From NCBI GenBank assembly GCA_002391235.1, contig DGRX01000008.1, positions 603 to 64,602 of the forward strand: a DNA stretch of 64,000 nucleotides. Direction: 5' to 3'. The translations under genes and the position numbers were made by a program. This DNA comes from Treponema sp. UBA4377 (GTDB lineage: Bacteria > Spirochaetota > Spirochaetia > Treponematales > Treponemataceae). Below, piece after piece: positions 32,355-39,718 of this stretch (position 1 is the first letter of the stretch; each line of letters opens with the position of its first letter). Below the pieces are notes generated by a model. It was not told where the DNA came from. It did no database searches and saw only the letters and a program-made list of their open reading frames with translations.

Positions 32355-33755
32355 ATGATTCTTTCGGCCACGCTTTCTAAGCCCACGTCTCAGGTGGAAG
32401 CCATTCTCGGAAAAAAATACGAGCGGGTCAAAATTCGCTTTAAGGGCGGGCCTGTTTCGCCGTATTTCGCCGAATTTTTTACCCGAACGCAAAGCTTCCA
32501 TAAAAATTTTTCGCAGGCGGAACTGGACGAATTTTTACAAAAGAACATCGGCCGCTCATTTAAAAACTGCGTTGAACGGACAGAAGAAAAGGAAATAACT
32601 TTTTTGGCCAACAAGCGCGGCGAAGTAAAACGGCTTGAAAAAGCGCTCGCAAAAACTGGCGGCAAGCCCAAAAGCGCGCAAACAGATTTCAAGCCCAAAA
32701 ACGCCGCCGCCTTTGGCGAAAAAGCCGCGCTTTTCGGCGCCGCCGCAAGTGCCTTTAACGCCCACAAGGGCGCGTTGAACCGTTCCAAAAACTACATCAT
32801 ACAAGAAGGGACGGTGGTTCCCTTTTTGCAGGCGCTTGGCGTTATGACCGACGCTGGAAAAGTCGTCGCCGCAAAGTACGACAAGTTCCGGCAAGTCAAC
32901 CGCTTTTTGGAGCTTTTGGACGACGTTTTGCCCGCCGTCCAGCAAGCGCGTTCGCAAGCCCAAAAATGCGCGAAAGACCAAAGCGACGGCGCGTTTGGCG
33001 CTGACAACAACTTGTCGCAATCCCAAGAAGGCGGGCGGCCAATGGAGCCCCTGCAAATCCTTGACTTTGGCTCCGGCAAGTCTTACTTGACCTTTGCCGT
33101 ACAATACTTTTTGGAAAGCGTAAAAAAGATTCCCTGCCAAATAACCGGCGTGGACTTAAAGGAAGACGTGATAAAATCCTGCTCCGACTTGGCCGCCCGC
33201 CTTGCCGTCAAAAACATGAATTTTGTTTGCGGCGACATCGCCAAATACAGCGGAAAAAATCCCGACATAGTGATCACGCTCCACGCCTGCGACGTTGCCA
33301 CCGACTACGCGCTTGCCTTTGCGGTGGAACGCGGCGCCAAGGCTATTTTGTCGGTTCCCTGCTGCCAAAAGGAAGTCAACGCGCAGCTTGGTAAGTCGTC
33401 CAACGCGCTTTTCGCGCCGCTTTTAAGGCATGGAATTTTCCGCGAGCGATTTTCCGCGCTGATGACTGACGCGGTCCGCGCCCAGCTTTTGGAAGCGCGC
33501 GGCTACAAGGTTCAAGTTTTGGAATTCATCGACATGGAAGGAACGCCAAAGAATCTTATGATTAGGGCGCTGTTGAAGGGCGGCGCGCGTCTTGGTCAGG
33601 AAGCGATTTCTGGCGCCGCGCCTTCTGGTAAAGAACCCGCTTTGGGTGGCGCCGCCGCAGCGCAGTCTTTGGCTTTTGAACAATCCGCGCGCGATTTGCT
33701 CAAGGCTTTTGGCGCAAGGCAAAAGCTCGCGGATTTGTTGGGCGGCGGCCTTTAA
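32355..33755 (+). CDS. class I SAM-dependent methyltransferase
   Basis: A 466-residue methyltransferase. The SAM-binding domain starts at about 235: ILDFGSGKSYLTFAVQYFL (motif I, GSGKSY), ITGVDLKEDVIKSCSDLA (motif II), MNFVCGDIAKY (motif III) and VITLHACDVATDYALAFAV near 312-330. SVPCCQKEVNAQL near 342-354 recalls the NPPY-like position of the Methyltransfer_32/GSTCD-related family, whose members act on RNA or are uncharacterised; the substrate here is unknown. The N-terminal 100 residues (FKGGPVSPYFAEFFTRTQSFHK) are a separate domain. Three low-complexity stretches (about 96-135, 197-228, 414-448) contain intragenic repeats, the heaviest load in this window. Confidence 0.8.
   Translation: MILSATLSKPTSQVEAILGKKYERVKIRFKGGPVSPYFAEFFTRTQSFHKNFSQAELDEFLQKNIGRSFKNCVERTEEKEITFLANKRGEVKRLEKALAKTGGKPKSAQTDFKPKNAAAFGEKAALFGAAASAFNAHKGALNRSKNYIIQEGTVVPFLQALGVMTDAGKVVAAKYDKFRQVNRFLELLDDVLPAVQQARSQAQKCAKDQSDGAFGADNNLSQSQEGGRPMEPLQILDFGSGKSYLTFAVQYFLESVKKIPCQITGVDLKEDVIKSCSDLAARLAVKNMNFVCGDIAKYSGKNPDIVITLHACDVATDYALAFAVERGAKAILSVPCCQKEVNAQLGKSSNALFAPLLRHGIFRERFSALMTDAVRAQLLEARGYKVQVLEFIDMEGTPKNLMIRALLKGGARLGQEAISGAAPSGKEPALGGAAAAQSLAFEQSARDLLKAFGARQKLADLLGGGL
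32643..32711 (+). repeat. intragenic repeat cluster 1 in the methyltransferase gene
   Basis: Successive units begin near 32646 (CTCGCAAAAACTGGCGG), 32662 (GCAAGCCCAAAAGCGCG) and 32687 (TTTCAAGCCCAAAAACGCCG). The last 25 bases (32687-32711) match the glycosylase-like gene at 23 positions and in the same frame. Confidence 0.6.
32951..33039 (+). repeat. intragenic repeat cluster 2 in the methyltransferase gene
   Basis: TTCGCAAGCCCAAAAATGCG (32951-32970) is read SQAQKCA, and TCGCAATCCCAAGAAGGCGG (from 33015) is read SQSQEGG. A third, reverse-sense unit near 33669-33691 reads SLAFEQSA, resembling SLGLANDSA in the peptidase. Confidence 0.6.
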
Positions 33756-33766
33756 GGTCTTGCAAC

Positions 33767-34807
33767 TTAGTGCTCGTCGTCGGGGTCGTATTCCTTAGCG
33801 CTTTCGGACTCAATCGCCTCGCGGGTTGTCCTTGACTTTGCGCGGCCTTTTGCGGCGGACTTTTTTGAACTAGACGCGGACGCGGCTTTTGATTTTCGCT
33901 CGGCGGCGCTTTTTGTCTTTGCCAAAGTTCCCGCGATAAACTGCGACTCGCTGTCGTAAACTTTTACGTCCAGCTTGTTGTAAGGAATGTCGATTCCGGC
34001 CTCGTCAAAGACGCGCTTTATGGCGACAAAGGTTTGGTTTTTGGCGCTTAAAAAATCGTCTTTTTTAAACCAAACGGCGAGCGTCATGTTTATTCCGCTG
34101 TCGCCAAAGCCGTCAAACCAAACAAGCGGCGCGGGGTCCTGCAAGTCGCACTTGCAATATTTGGGCGCCTTTGCCAAAGTGTCCAAGGCAGTCTGCATGT
34201 CGGTTTCGTATGAGACCGAAACTTTTACGTCCAAGCGGCGCTTTGTAAAGTAGCTTGTGTTCCGCAAAGTTGAATTGATGATTGTGGAATTTGGAATGCG
34301 AATCATTTGATTGTCCAATGTGTGAACCTTGACGCTGAGCAAGTCGATTGTGTCAACAATGCCTGTTTCTCCCGCCACGTTGATAAGGTCGCCAATTTTA
34401 AGCGCCTTTTCCGCCACCATGAAAATTCCTGAAATTATGTTGCTGACGGAAGTTTGCGCCGCAAAGGCGATTGCGATTCCGGCCACTCCAGCCGCTCCCC
34501 AGATTGCGCTGAGCTTTATTCCGAACAAACTTAATATGAACATTATCAAGGCTACATAGAAGCAGTATTTTAAGAATTTTAGAATAAGTATTGAGCGCTG
34601 CGGCGAAAGTTTTTTTTCGGGAACGCGCTTGACGGCGCGGACGATGAGCTTGTAAATGATTGTCATTGCCAAAAGAATCAGCAATATGCCAATCAACTTA
34701 AAAAAGTTGTCCCATGTCACAAATGATTTTGCCCAAGCCAAGAATGAAGCCAAGGCTTCGTTGAAGGCGCTTACGGCGTGTCCGCCGGCTTCAGTGATGT
34801 CGTCCAT
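33767..34807 (-). CDS. mscS: MscS-type small-conductance mechanosensitive channel
   Basis: A 346-residue inner-membrane channel that opens under osmotic downshock. Three membrane segments fall at about 27-57, 75-97 and 100-130. The pore helix with small residues is AAGVAGIAIAFAAQTSVSNIISGIFM near 105-130, and the beta domain begins LKIGDLINVAGETGIVDTIDLLSVKVHTLDNQMIRIPNSTI, the classic MscS signature. The C-terminal alpha/beta domain ends near residue 283. The last 60 residues are a basic, Ser/Ala/Lys-rich tail (KTKSAAERKSKAASASSSKK), longer than E. coli MscS and probably cytoplasmic and disordered. GGAG lies before the ATG. Confidence 0.93.
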   Translation of the reverse strand: MDDITEAGGHAVSAFNEALASFLAWAKSFVTWDNFFKLIGILLILLAMTIIYKLIVRAVKRVPEKKLSPQRSILILKFLKYCFYVALIMFILSLFGIKLSAIWGAAGVAGIAIAFAAQTSVSNIISGIFMVAEKALKIGDLINVAGETGIVDTIDLLSVKVHTLDNQMIRIPNSTIINSTLRNTSYFTKRRLDVKVSVSYETDMQTALDTLAKAPKYCKCDLQDPAPLVWFDGFGDSGINMTLAVWFKKDDFLSAKNQTFVAIKRVFDEAGIDIPYNKLDVKVYDSESQFIAGTLAKTKSAAERKSKAASASSSKKSAAKGRAKSRTTREAIESESAKEYDPDDEH

Positions 34808-34852
34808 TGTTTTCTCCTAATAGATTTATTCTGCCGCTAAGTTTAGCGCAAT

Positions 34853-35482
34853 TCAATTCTTTTTGCAAAGGTCTTTGATTATGCATTCCCCGCATTTTGG
34901 GGAACGGGCTGTACAAACATAGCGGCCGTGCAAAATCAGCCAATGGTGGGCGTGTTCCATATATTTTTTCGGAATCCGTTCCACAAGGCTTTTTTCCACT
35001 TCAAGGGGCGTGGTCCCTTCCGCCAAGCCAATCTTTGGACAAATGCGCAAAAGGTGGGTGTCCACCGGCATGGTGGGCTTTTTAAAAATCACGTTGAGGA
35101 CAACGTTGGCGGTTTTGCGGCCAACGCCTGGAAGGGATTCCAATTCCTCCCGGGTGTCAGGAACCTGGCCGCCAAAATCGTCAAGCAGCTTTTGGCTTAG
35201 GGCTATGACATGAGCCGCCTTTGTTCGGTAAAGGCCGATGGACTTTATGTAGTCCATAAGTTTTTCTTGTCCCAGCGCGAGCATTTTTTTTGGCGTGTCG
35301 GCGATTTTGTAAAGAGGCTCGGTGGCCTTGTTGACGCTTTTGTCCGTGGCCTGCGCGGAAAGGACAACGCTGACCAAAAGAGTGTAGGCGTTCTTCCATT
35401 TTAATTCAGACTGAGGATTGGGATTGGCTTTTTTAAAGCGCTCGAATGCTTTGCGGATTTCCGCTTGCGACAAAAGTTCCAT
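34853..35482 (-). CDS. nth: endonuclease III (DNA glycosylase/AP lyase)
   Basis: A 209-residue base-excision repair enzyme that removes oxidised pyrimidines and nicks the abasic site. The helix-hairpin-helix LPGVGRKTANVVLNV with catalytic Lys is near residues 114-128, and the catalytic Asp is in PVDTHLLRI near 137-145. The [4Fe-4S] cluster motif C-x6-C-x2-C-x5-C is CTARSPKCGECIIKDLC near 190-206. The length matches E. coli Nth (211). A TAGAGT box ends seven bases from the ATG after a GCGC-AAA-GCGC hairpin, so it too may have a very short leader, although its -35 is weak. Confidence 0.95.
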   Translation of the reverse strand: MELLSQAEIRKAFERFKKANPNPQSELKWKNAYTLLVSVVLSAQATDKSVNKATEPLYKIADTPKKMLALGQEKLMDYIKSIGLYRTKAAHVIALSQKLLDDFGGQVPDTREELESLPGVGRKTANVVLNVIFKKPTMPVDTHLLRICPKIGLAEGTTPLEVEKSLVERIPKKYMEHAHHWLILHGRYVCTARSPKCGECIIKDLCKKN

Positions 35483-35531
35483 TAAGAATACTCTAGCGCG
35501 CTTTGCGCGCTTTTGCTACTGGTGATAGCGC

Positions 35532-35564
35532 AAAAAAAAGCGGGGCGAACAGCCCCGCGCTTTT
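35532..35564 (-). terminator. intrinsic terminator
   Basis: GCGGGGC (35540-35546), loop GAACA, GCCCCGC (35552-35558). On the minus strand the stem is followed by eight T (35539-35532), so it ends the exported-protein gene at 35580-36389. Confidence 0.85.
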
Positions 35565-35579
35565 AGACTTGAATAATTT

Positions 35580-36389
35580 TTACTCCAAGTCGGTAAGGGT
35601 GACGCAAATGTCGTCGTTTTTGTTTTGGAAGGCAAAGCCGTAATCTTTTTTTCCGTTGACCGCGAATCCAAAATAATAGAATTCGTTAATGTCGTATTGC
35701 TCCATTTCCAAAACGCCCTTGCTTTTTCCTTTGACGACATTCACATAAGAAACTATTGATCCAAGGGGAATCCACTTCAATTCCTTTTTGTGGTAGCCGA
35801 AGACTTTCATTGAAATAGCCTGCGCGCTCGTTCTGTTTATGACTGAAATGTTTTCGTCGGAGTCGTCGGGAATCTCCGATTCGGCCAAAACATAAGAGTG
35901 CGGCTCGTTGAGGACGGGCTTTGGCGTCATGTCAAGGCCGTCTTCAGGGCGGCGGACTTCAAGCAAAAGCGGCGCGTTGGCCACCTTGCCTCGACTTTTT
36001 GTGGGGTTGAACAAGTAATTGTTGCCAGCCTCTTTTTCTGACGGAACAATTGCGAAGTATCTCATTTTTCCAAGGGAAGGATATTTGTTTCCCACATCTG
36101 TTCTGTCGGCAAAGGCGCGAAGGTTGGCCTTTCCCAAACTGTCCCATTGTTTTGTGGCCGCCGAGTGGACAAAAACTTCAAAGGTGATGTTTCTGTATTC
36201 CGTGTAGTTTATGACCCTGATTTTTGAAATGCCTTTTCCCTTTAAGTCCGTGGCGTCAAAGACAAAGGCGTTTTTGCTCGGCCCGTCAGGCATTTCGTAA
36301 TTTGTGTCGATTTTAACGACGGCCTTTTGGGCGGCCGCGCTAAAAAGAATTCCAAAGGAAAGAATGAATGTTGAAATGATTTTTTTCAT
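35580..36389 (-). CDS. exported protein of unknown function next to a two-component system
   Basis: A 269-residue protein with a signal peptide (IISTFILSFGILFSAAAQ) and a strand-rich mature part, probably periplasmic. It appears to contain two related halves: IRVINYTEYRNITFEVFVHS near 56-75 and ISVINRTSAQAISMKVFGYH near 178-197, both followed by a WxxLG segment. The protein at 3563-3970 resembles one such half. No family is recognised. The start is the ATG at 36389 with AAGGAG eight bases upstream. Upstream at 36442-36457 is a GGAG-N5-CTCC palindrome also found before the kinase gene and another exported-protein gene, so control by the adjacent response regulator is likely. Confidence 0.75.
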   Translation of the reverse strand: MKKIISTFILSFGILFSAAAQKAVVKIDTNYEMPDGPSKNAFVFDATDLKGKGISKIRVINYTEYRNITFEVFVHSAATKQWDSLGKANLRAFADRTDVGNKYPSLGKMRYFAIVPSEKEAGNNYLFNPTKSRGKVANAPLLLEVRRPEDGLDMTPKPVLNEPHSYVLAESEIPDDSDENISVINRTSAQAISMKVFGYHKKELKWIPLGSIVSYVNVVKGKSKGVLEMEQYDINEFYYFGFAVNGKKDYGFAFQNKNDDICVTLTDLE

Positions 36390-36441
36390 AGAACGCTCCT
36401 TATTAGGGAACATTTTACAAAAAACGCCGCCGTCATAAAAG

Positions 36442-36457
36442 GGAGAAAAACTCCTAA
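36442..36457. promoter_or_regulatory. GGAG-N5-CTCC site 1
   Basis: GGAGAAAAACTCCTAA. Read on the minus strand it is TTAGGAGTTTTTCTCC, followed after one base by TTTTAT (36440-36435) at -10 position for the exported-protein gene. Sites 2 and 3 have the same order and spacing. Confidence 0.65.
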
Positions 36458-36487
36458 TTTTCCGCGCAAGCGCGGCCTGCGTTTTTT

Positions 36488-37099
36488 TCAACCAAACGCG
36501 GCTTCAAGTTCGGCGCGGCTTTTGACGCAAAGCTTGTCGTAAATGTAGCTTACGTAATTTTCCACTGTGTGTTGGCTTACAAAAAGTTCGGCGGCAATTT
36601 CTTCGTTGCTTTTTTGCTGCAAGAGTTTTTCCAAAATGCGCTTTTCCTGCCGCGTCAAAAGCGGGGAGACTTTTTCTATCTTTTCCAAGGAGCCGCGCGC
36701 CTTTCCCTCAAAATATTCCTTGCCCGAAAGAACCGTTTCAAGGCAGCGGACCAATTCCTCTTCGCTGGCCACCTTGCTGATGTAGCCCTTTACGCCGGCG
36801 GACGCGGCTTGCATTATGTAACCGGCTGTGTCATACATTGAATACATTACGCATTTTACGCTTGGAAAATCGCGCGCGATTTGAGAGGCCAGCGCGATTC
36901 CGCTTTCGTTTAAAAGCTGGACGTCAACGATTACGATTTGCGGAAGCTCATTGCGGCCGCCGGCGTCTTTTAGGGCTTTTAGGCACTCTTGGCTTTCGGA
37001 AAAGGTTTTTGGAACGCGCCAGTCGGTGTTCTCTTCCAAATAATCCTTCACGCCCTTTTGCATCATTTTGTGGTCGTCCACAATGTAAAGCGTCTTCAT
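36488..37099 (-). CDS. LuxR/NarL-type response regulator
   Basis: A 203-residue DNA-binding response regulator. The receiver domain has the acidic pair DD at residues 8-9, the phosphorylation site Asp59 in IVIVDVQLL, and the conserved Lys in GYISKVAS near 109-116. The C-terminal LuxR helix-turn-helix is at about 147-200 (LLTRQEKRILEKLLQQKSNE, then VSQHTVENYVSYIYDKL). The sensor kinase gene ends 3 bases before this start, so the two are one operon and surely partners. The GGAG-N5-CTCC palindrome before the kinase and both flanking exported-protein genes is the natural candidate for its binding site. Confidence 0.92.
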   Translation of the reverse strand: MKTLYIVDDHKMMQKGVKDYLEENTDWRVPKTFSESQECLKALKDAGGRNELPQIVIVDVQLLNESGIALASQIARDFPSVKCVMYSMYDTAGYIMQAASAGVKGYISKVASEEELVRCLETVLSGKEYFEGKARGSLEKIEKVSPLLTRQEKRILEKLLQQKSNEEIAAELFVSQHTVENYVSYIYDKLCVKSRAELEAAFG

Positions 37100-37102
37100 T
37101 TT

Positions 37103-39007
37103 TTAAATCTCCACGCTGAGCTTGATTTGCATTCCGTCGTCTGGGGCGGAACGGAAGCTTATCGCCGCGCCGATTGTCTTGGCGCGTTCCTGCATTTGCC
37201 TAAGGCCAAAATGCGTCCGCCAGTTGGCGCCGGACCTGGCCTTGTCCAAGTCGCAGCCGCGGCCGTTGTCTATTATAAAAAGCGTAAGAACTTTTTTGTC
37301 CTGCTGGCTTTCCGTCCGCGCCAAAATTTGCGCCTCGGTCGCGTAGGAATGTTTTTCGATGTTGGCGAACGCCTCTTGGACGATTCTTACAAGGCATTGG
37401 CACTTTTCCTTTTCCACAAGAATTTCTTCAAGGCCTTGCGCCGCGTTAAGCGAGCATTTGATTTTTGACTTGGCCTCAAACTGCTCGCCCAGGGATTTTA
37501 GAATCGAAAGCAAATTTATTTTTCCGGGATTGGGCGACGGAAGCGAAAATTCCGCAGGCTCCAGGCCGTAGCAAATGTTCCGCATCTTTACTATGCAGTC
37601 CGTGATTTTTTCGGACAAGTCCTTTTGCTTTTGCTCTTGCCCTTCTTGGACTTTTAGCATTTCCGCCTCAATGCGAATCGCTCGGATGTCCTGCACGATT
37701 GAGTCGTGGATGTCGCGGGAAATTTTTCCCCGCTCCTCCTCTTGGATTTGAAAGGCGATTCTTCTTTGCCAAGAAACGGAAAAGCGGCCTTTTAAGAATT
37801 CGTAGAACAAGAGCAGCAAAAGCAAAATGACAAACACAAGGCCCGCGCAAATTCTTATAAGCCAAGCCGTCGCGGAGTCGCCGCCCATGCGCGCAAAATT
37901 GAAAAGCCCCTTTGAGGCCTGCGCGACATTGATTCCGTCGTAAAGCCATTTTGTCTTTTTGTCCGCGTCGCGAATTAAAAGGCCGCCCTTTGTTCCTTTT
38001 ATTGGAAGCGGGTCGCTTGTGTTAAAGGAATATGTGACGGCGTAAATTTCTTTTAGCGCTTCCGGGATAAAAAAGCGAAGTCCGTTTTGGTCGTCTTTGA
38101 TTTCAAAAACAAGCGAATAGTCCCAGGTCCATTTTTCAGACGGAAGGCCTTTGTCTTTAAATGAGCCTTTCATCAAGATTGCGTAAAGGCTTTCGTTGGC
38201 CTCGGCGAATGTCGTCTCGGTCCAAATCATTCCAATGTTCATTGCGTTTTCTTTGTCGCGCTCGCGTATTGTCACGGCGCTTTCTTTTAAGGCTTTTCCG
38301 TTCTTGTCGCGGCGGAACAAATATTTTTCAAGCGGAACGATCGAAACCTTGCCTGTTTGGTTCAAAAAGCCTTCGGCCCTGCCGCTTTCCAAAAGCCATT
38401 CAAGCGCCTCGGCCCCGTAGACAAAGGCGCCGTCGTCTTTTTGGAGCGCGAAAATCGGATTTGCTCCCGGATCCGCGAATGTGTAAAGCGCGTTCAAAAA
38501 AACGTCGTAGTCGGGACGCGCGGGGCTTTGAATGTAAGCCGTCCAAAGGTCTTGAAAAAGCCAGCCCTCCAAAGCGCTGTGCCGCCAAACGCCGGCCGCC
38601 GAATATTTTTGTTCGCCGTCCATTTGCGCGGTGTGAAGGCCTTCATGCAAAAATAGGTTTCCGCTTCCGTGGGCTTTGTAGTCTCCGCAGTGAACCATAA
38701 AGTAAAGCTTTTGCGTTTTTGGCCAAAAATGCATTCCGTAAACAAAGCGCGCTCTTGTGTCGGGGAACGGCTCGAACAGGACGCGCGTTTCGCCGCTGGA
38801 TTTTTCAAAAGAGTACAAGCGGTTCTTTCCGTCGGCAGCGCTTGCCGCGCTCACAAAAATCCACTGGCCGTCGTCGGATTGCGTCCATTCGTAAACAGCT
38901 TGGGTCTCGCTTAAAATTTCTTGCGGCAAGCTTTGAGGTGTCGCCTTTGCCGCCAAAAAAAATACGGCGGCGAAAAAAAGAAAATGCCTTTTCATCGCCG
39001 CCATCAT
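37103..39007 (-). CDS. sensor histidine kinase (HisKA_3 type)
   Basis: A 634-residue membrane sensor kinase. A signal peptide opens the protein (FLFFAAVFFLAAKATP). The sensor region to about residue 375 is extracytoplasmic and rich in YAVW- or FVYG-like strands, suggesting a beta-propeller-like domain; its ligand is unknown. A membrane segment lies near 378-402 (ICAGLVFVILLLLLLFYEFL). The dimerisation and phosphoacceptor helix is ERGKISRDIHDSIVQDIRAI near 428-447 with His in RDIHD. The ATPase has its N box in AFANIEKHS and its G1 box in IDNGRGCDLD; the end is FGLRQMQERAKTIGA. Start choice among three close ATGs is uncertain; no ribosome binding site decides. Confidence 0.88.
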   Translation of the reverse strand: MMAAMKRHFLFFAAVFFLAAKATPQSLPQEILSETQAVYEWTQSDDGQWIFVSAASAADGKNRLYSFEKSSGETRVLFEPFPDTRARFVYGMHFWPKTQKLYFMVHCGDYKAHGSGNLFLHEGLHTAQMDGEQKYSAAGVWRHSALEGWLFQDLWTAYIQSPARPDYDVFLNALYTFADPGANPIFALQKDDGAFVYGAEALEWLLESGRAEGFLNQTGKVSIVPLEKYLFRRDKNGKALKESAVTIRERDKENAMNIGMIWTETTFAEANESLYAILMKGSFKDKGLPSEKWTWDYSLVFEIKDDQNGLRFFIPEALKEIYAVTYSFNTSDPLPIKGTKGGLLIRDADKKTKWLYDGINVAQASKGLFNFARMGGDSATAWLIRICAGLVFVILLLLLLFYEFLKGRFSVSWQRRIAFQIQEEERGKISRDIHDSIVQDIRAIRIEAEMLKVQEGQEQKQKDLSEKITDCIVKMRNICYGLEPAEFSLPSPNPGKINLLSILKSLGEQFEAKSKIKCSLNAAQGLEEILVEKEKCQCLVRIVQEAFANIEKHSYATEAQILARTESQQDKKVLTLFIIDNGRGCDLDKARSGANWRTHFGLRQMQERAKTIGAAISFRSAPDDGMQIKLSVEI

Positions 39008-39025
39008 AGCGCAAATCGCCGATAA

Positions 39026-39048
39026 ATTATAGGGAGTTTGTCTCCTAA
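39026..39048 (-). promoter_or_regulatory. kinase promoter with GGAG-N5-CTCC site 2
   Basis: GGAGTTTGTCTCCTAA lies at 39033-39048. On the minus strand the -10 box TATAAT (39031-39026) follows one base after the palindrome. No consensus -35 is present at the right distance, as expected for an activator-dependent promoter. Confidence 0.65.
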
Positions 39049-39102
39049 ATGGCCGCGCTTTTTTAAGGTCATTATATTGTTTTGTCCAAAGAATTTGTTG
39101 TT

Positions 39103-39573
39103 CTAATAAACAAAGACACCTGATTTTTTTTCAGTCCAATGCTGGATGGATTTTCCAACAGTGAATACTAAAGCTGACATCGCCTCGCTTGCGGACTGAA
39201 TTGTAAAAGAGTCATTTGTTTTTCCGTTGGAAACATTTTCCAGTTTTCCTACAACTTTGTAAGAGGTTCCGCTCTTTTTGTCTTCAAATGTATAAGTGTT
39301 TCCGCTTACGGTTTTTGTAAGAGTGACAAATGTTCCATCATATAAGTCCCCGCCTTTTCCTGATTCTGTTGTCGACAAAATAGCTACATCTGAATTGTTC
39401 GGGCTTCGTATCATTGCGCTATATAAAGTGCCTGAAGTTTCGCCGTAATCCACGAAAAAATAATGCATAGTATAGCTTGAGCCGCCGTTTCCAGCTGCAT
39501 TAGAGCAACTGGCAATTAGGCACGTGAACAATAATACGCTGAACATCATTGTTAACTTCGAAAAAAATTTCAT
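39103..39573 (-). CDS. small lipoprotein of unknown function
   Basis: A 156-residue lipoprotein. The signal peptide ends in the lipobox LIASC (Cys near residue 23), followed by SNAAGNGGSS, close to the CANAAGGGGG start of the InlB-repeat lipoprotein. The mature part is a single strand-rich domain (YTMHYFFVDYGETSGTLYSA, TLTKTVSGNTYTFEDKKSGT) with no family I recognise. GGAGG lies upstream of the ATG. The promoter region carries GGAG-N5-CTCC site 3, placing it with the kinase and the exported protein in one proposed regulon. Confidence 0.72.
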   Translation of the reverse strand: MKFFSKLTMMFSVLLFTCLIASCSNAAGNGGSSYTMHYFFVDYGETSGTLYSAMIRSPNNSDVAILSTTESGKGGDLYDGTFVTLTKTVSGNTYTFEDKKSGTSYKVVGKLENVSNGKTNDSFTIQSASEAMSALVFTVGKSIQHWTEKKSGVFVY

Positions 39574-39627
39574 AGAATCCTCCGTAGGTCTTTGTTTTGT
39601 GTGGATTGTATGAAAAATGGAGCGTTT

Positions 39628-39650
39628 GTAAAATGGAGTTTGACTCCTAA
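39628..39650 (-). promoter_or_regulatory. GGAG-N5-CTCC site 3
   Basis: GGAGTTTGACTCCTAA at 39635-39650. On the minus strand TTTTAC (39633-39628) follows after one base, the same spacing as in sites 1 and 2. It lies about 60 bases from the lipoprotein start. Confidence 0.6.
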
Positions 39651-39662
39651 TTTTTACCGCGC

Positions 39663-39693
39663 AAAAAAAAGCGGGGCAGCTGCCCCGCTTTTT
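39663..39693. terminator. bidirectional intrinsic terminator downstream of metK
   Basis: GCGGGGCAG/CTGCCCCGC (39671-39688) is a perfect palindrome flanked by eight A on the left and five T on the right. It ends metK on the minus strand. Confidence 0.88.
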
Positions 39694-39718
39694 GGCCTTT
39701 CAACCGATTGACTTGTTC

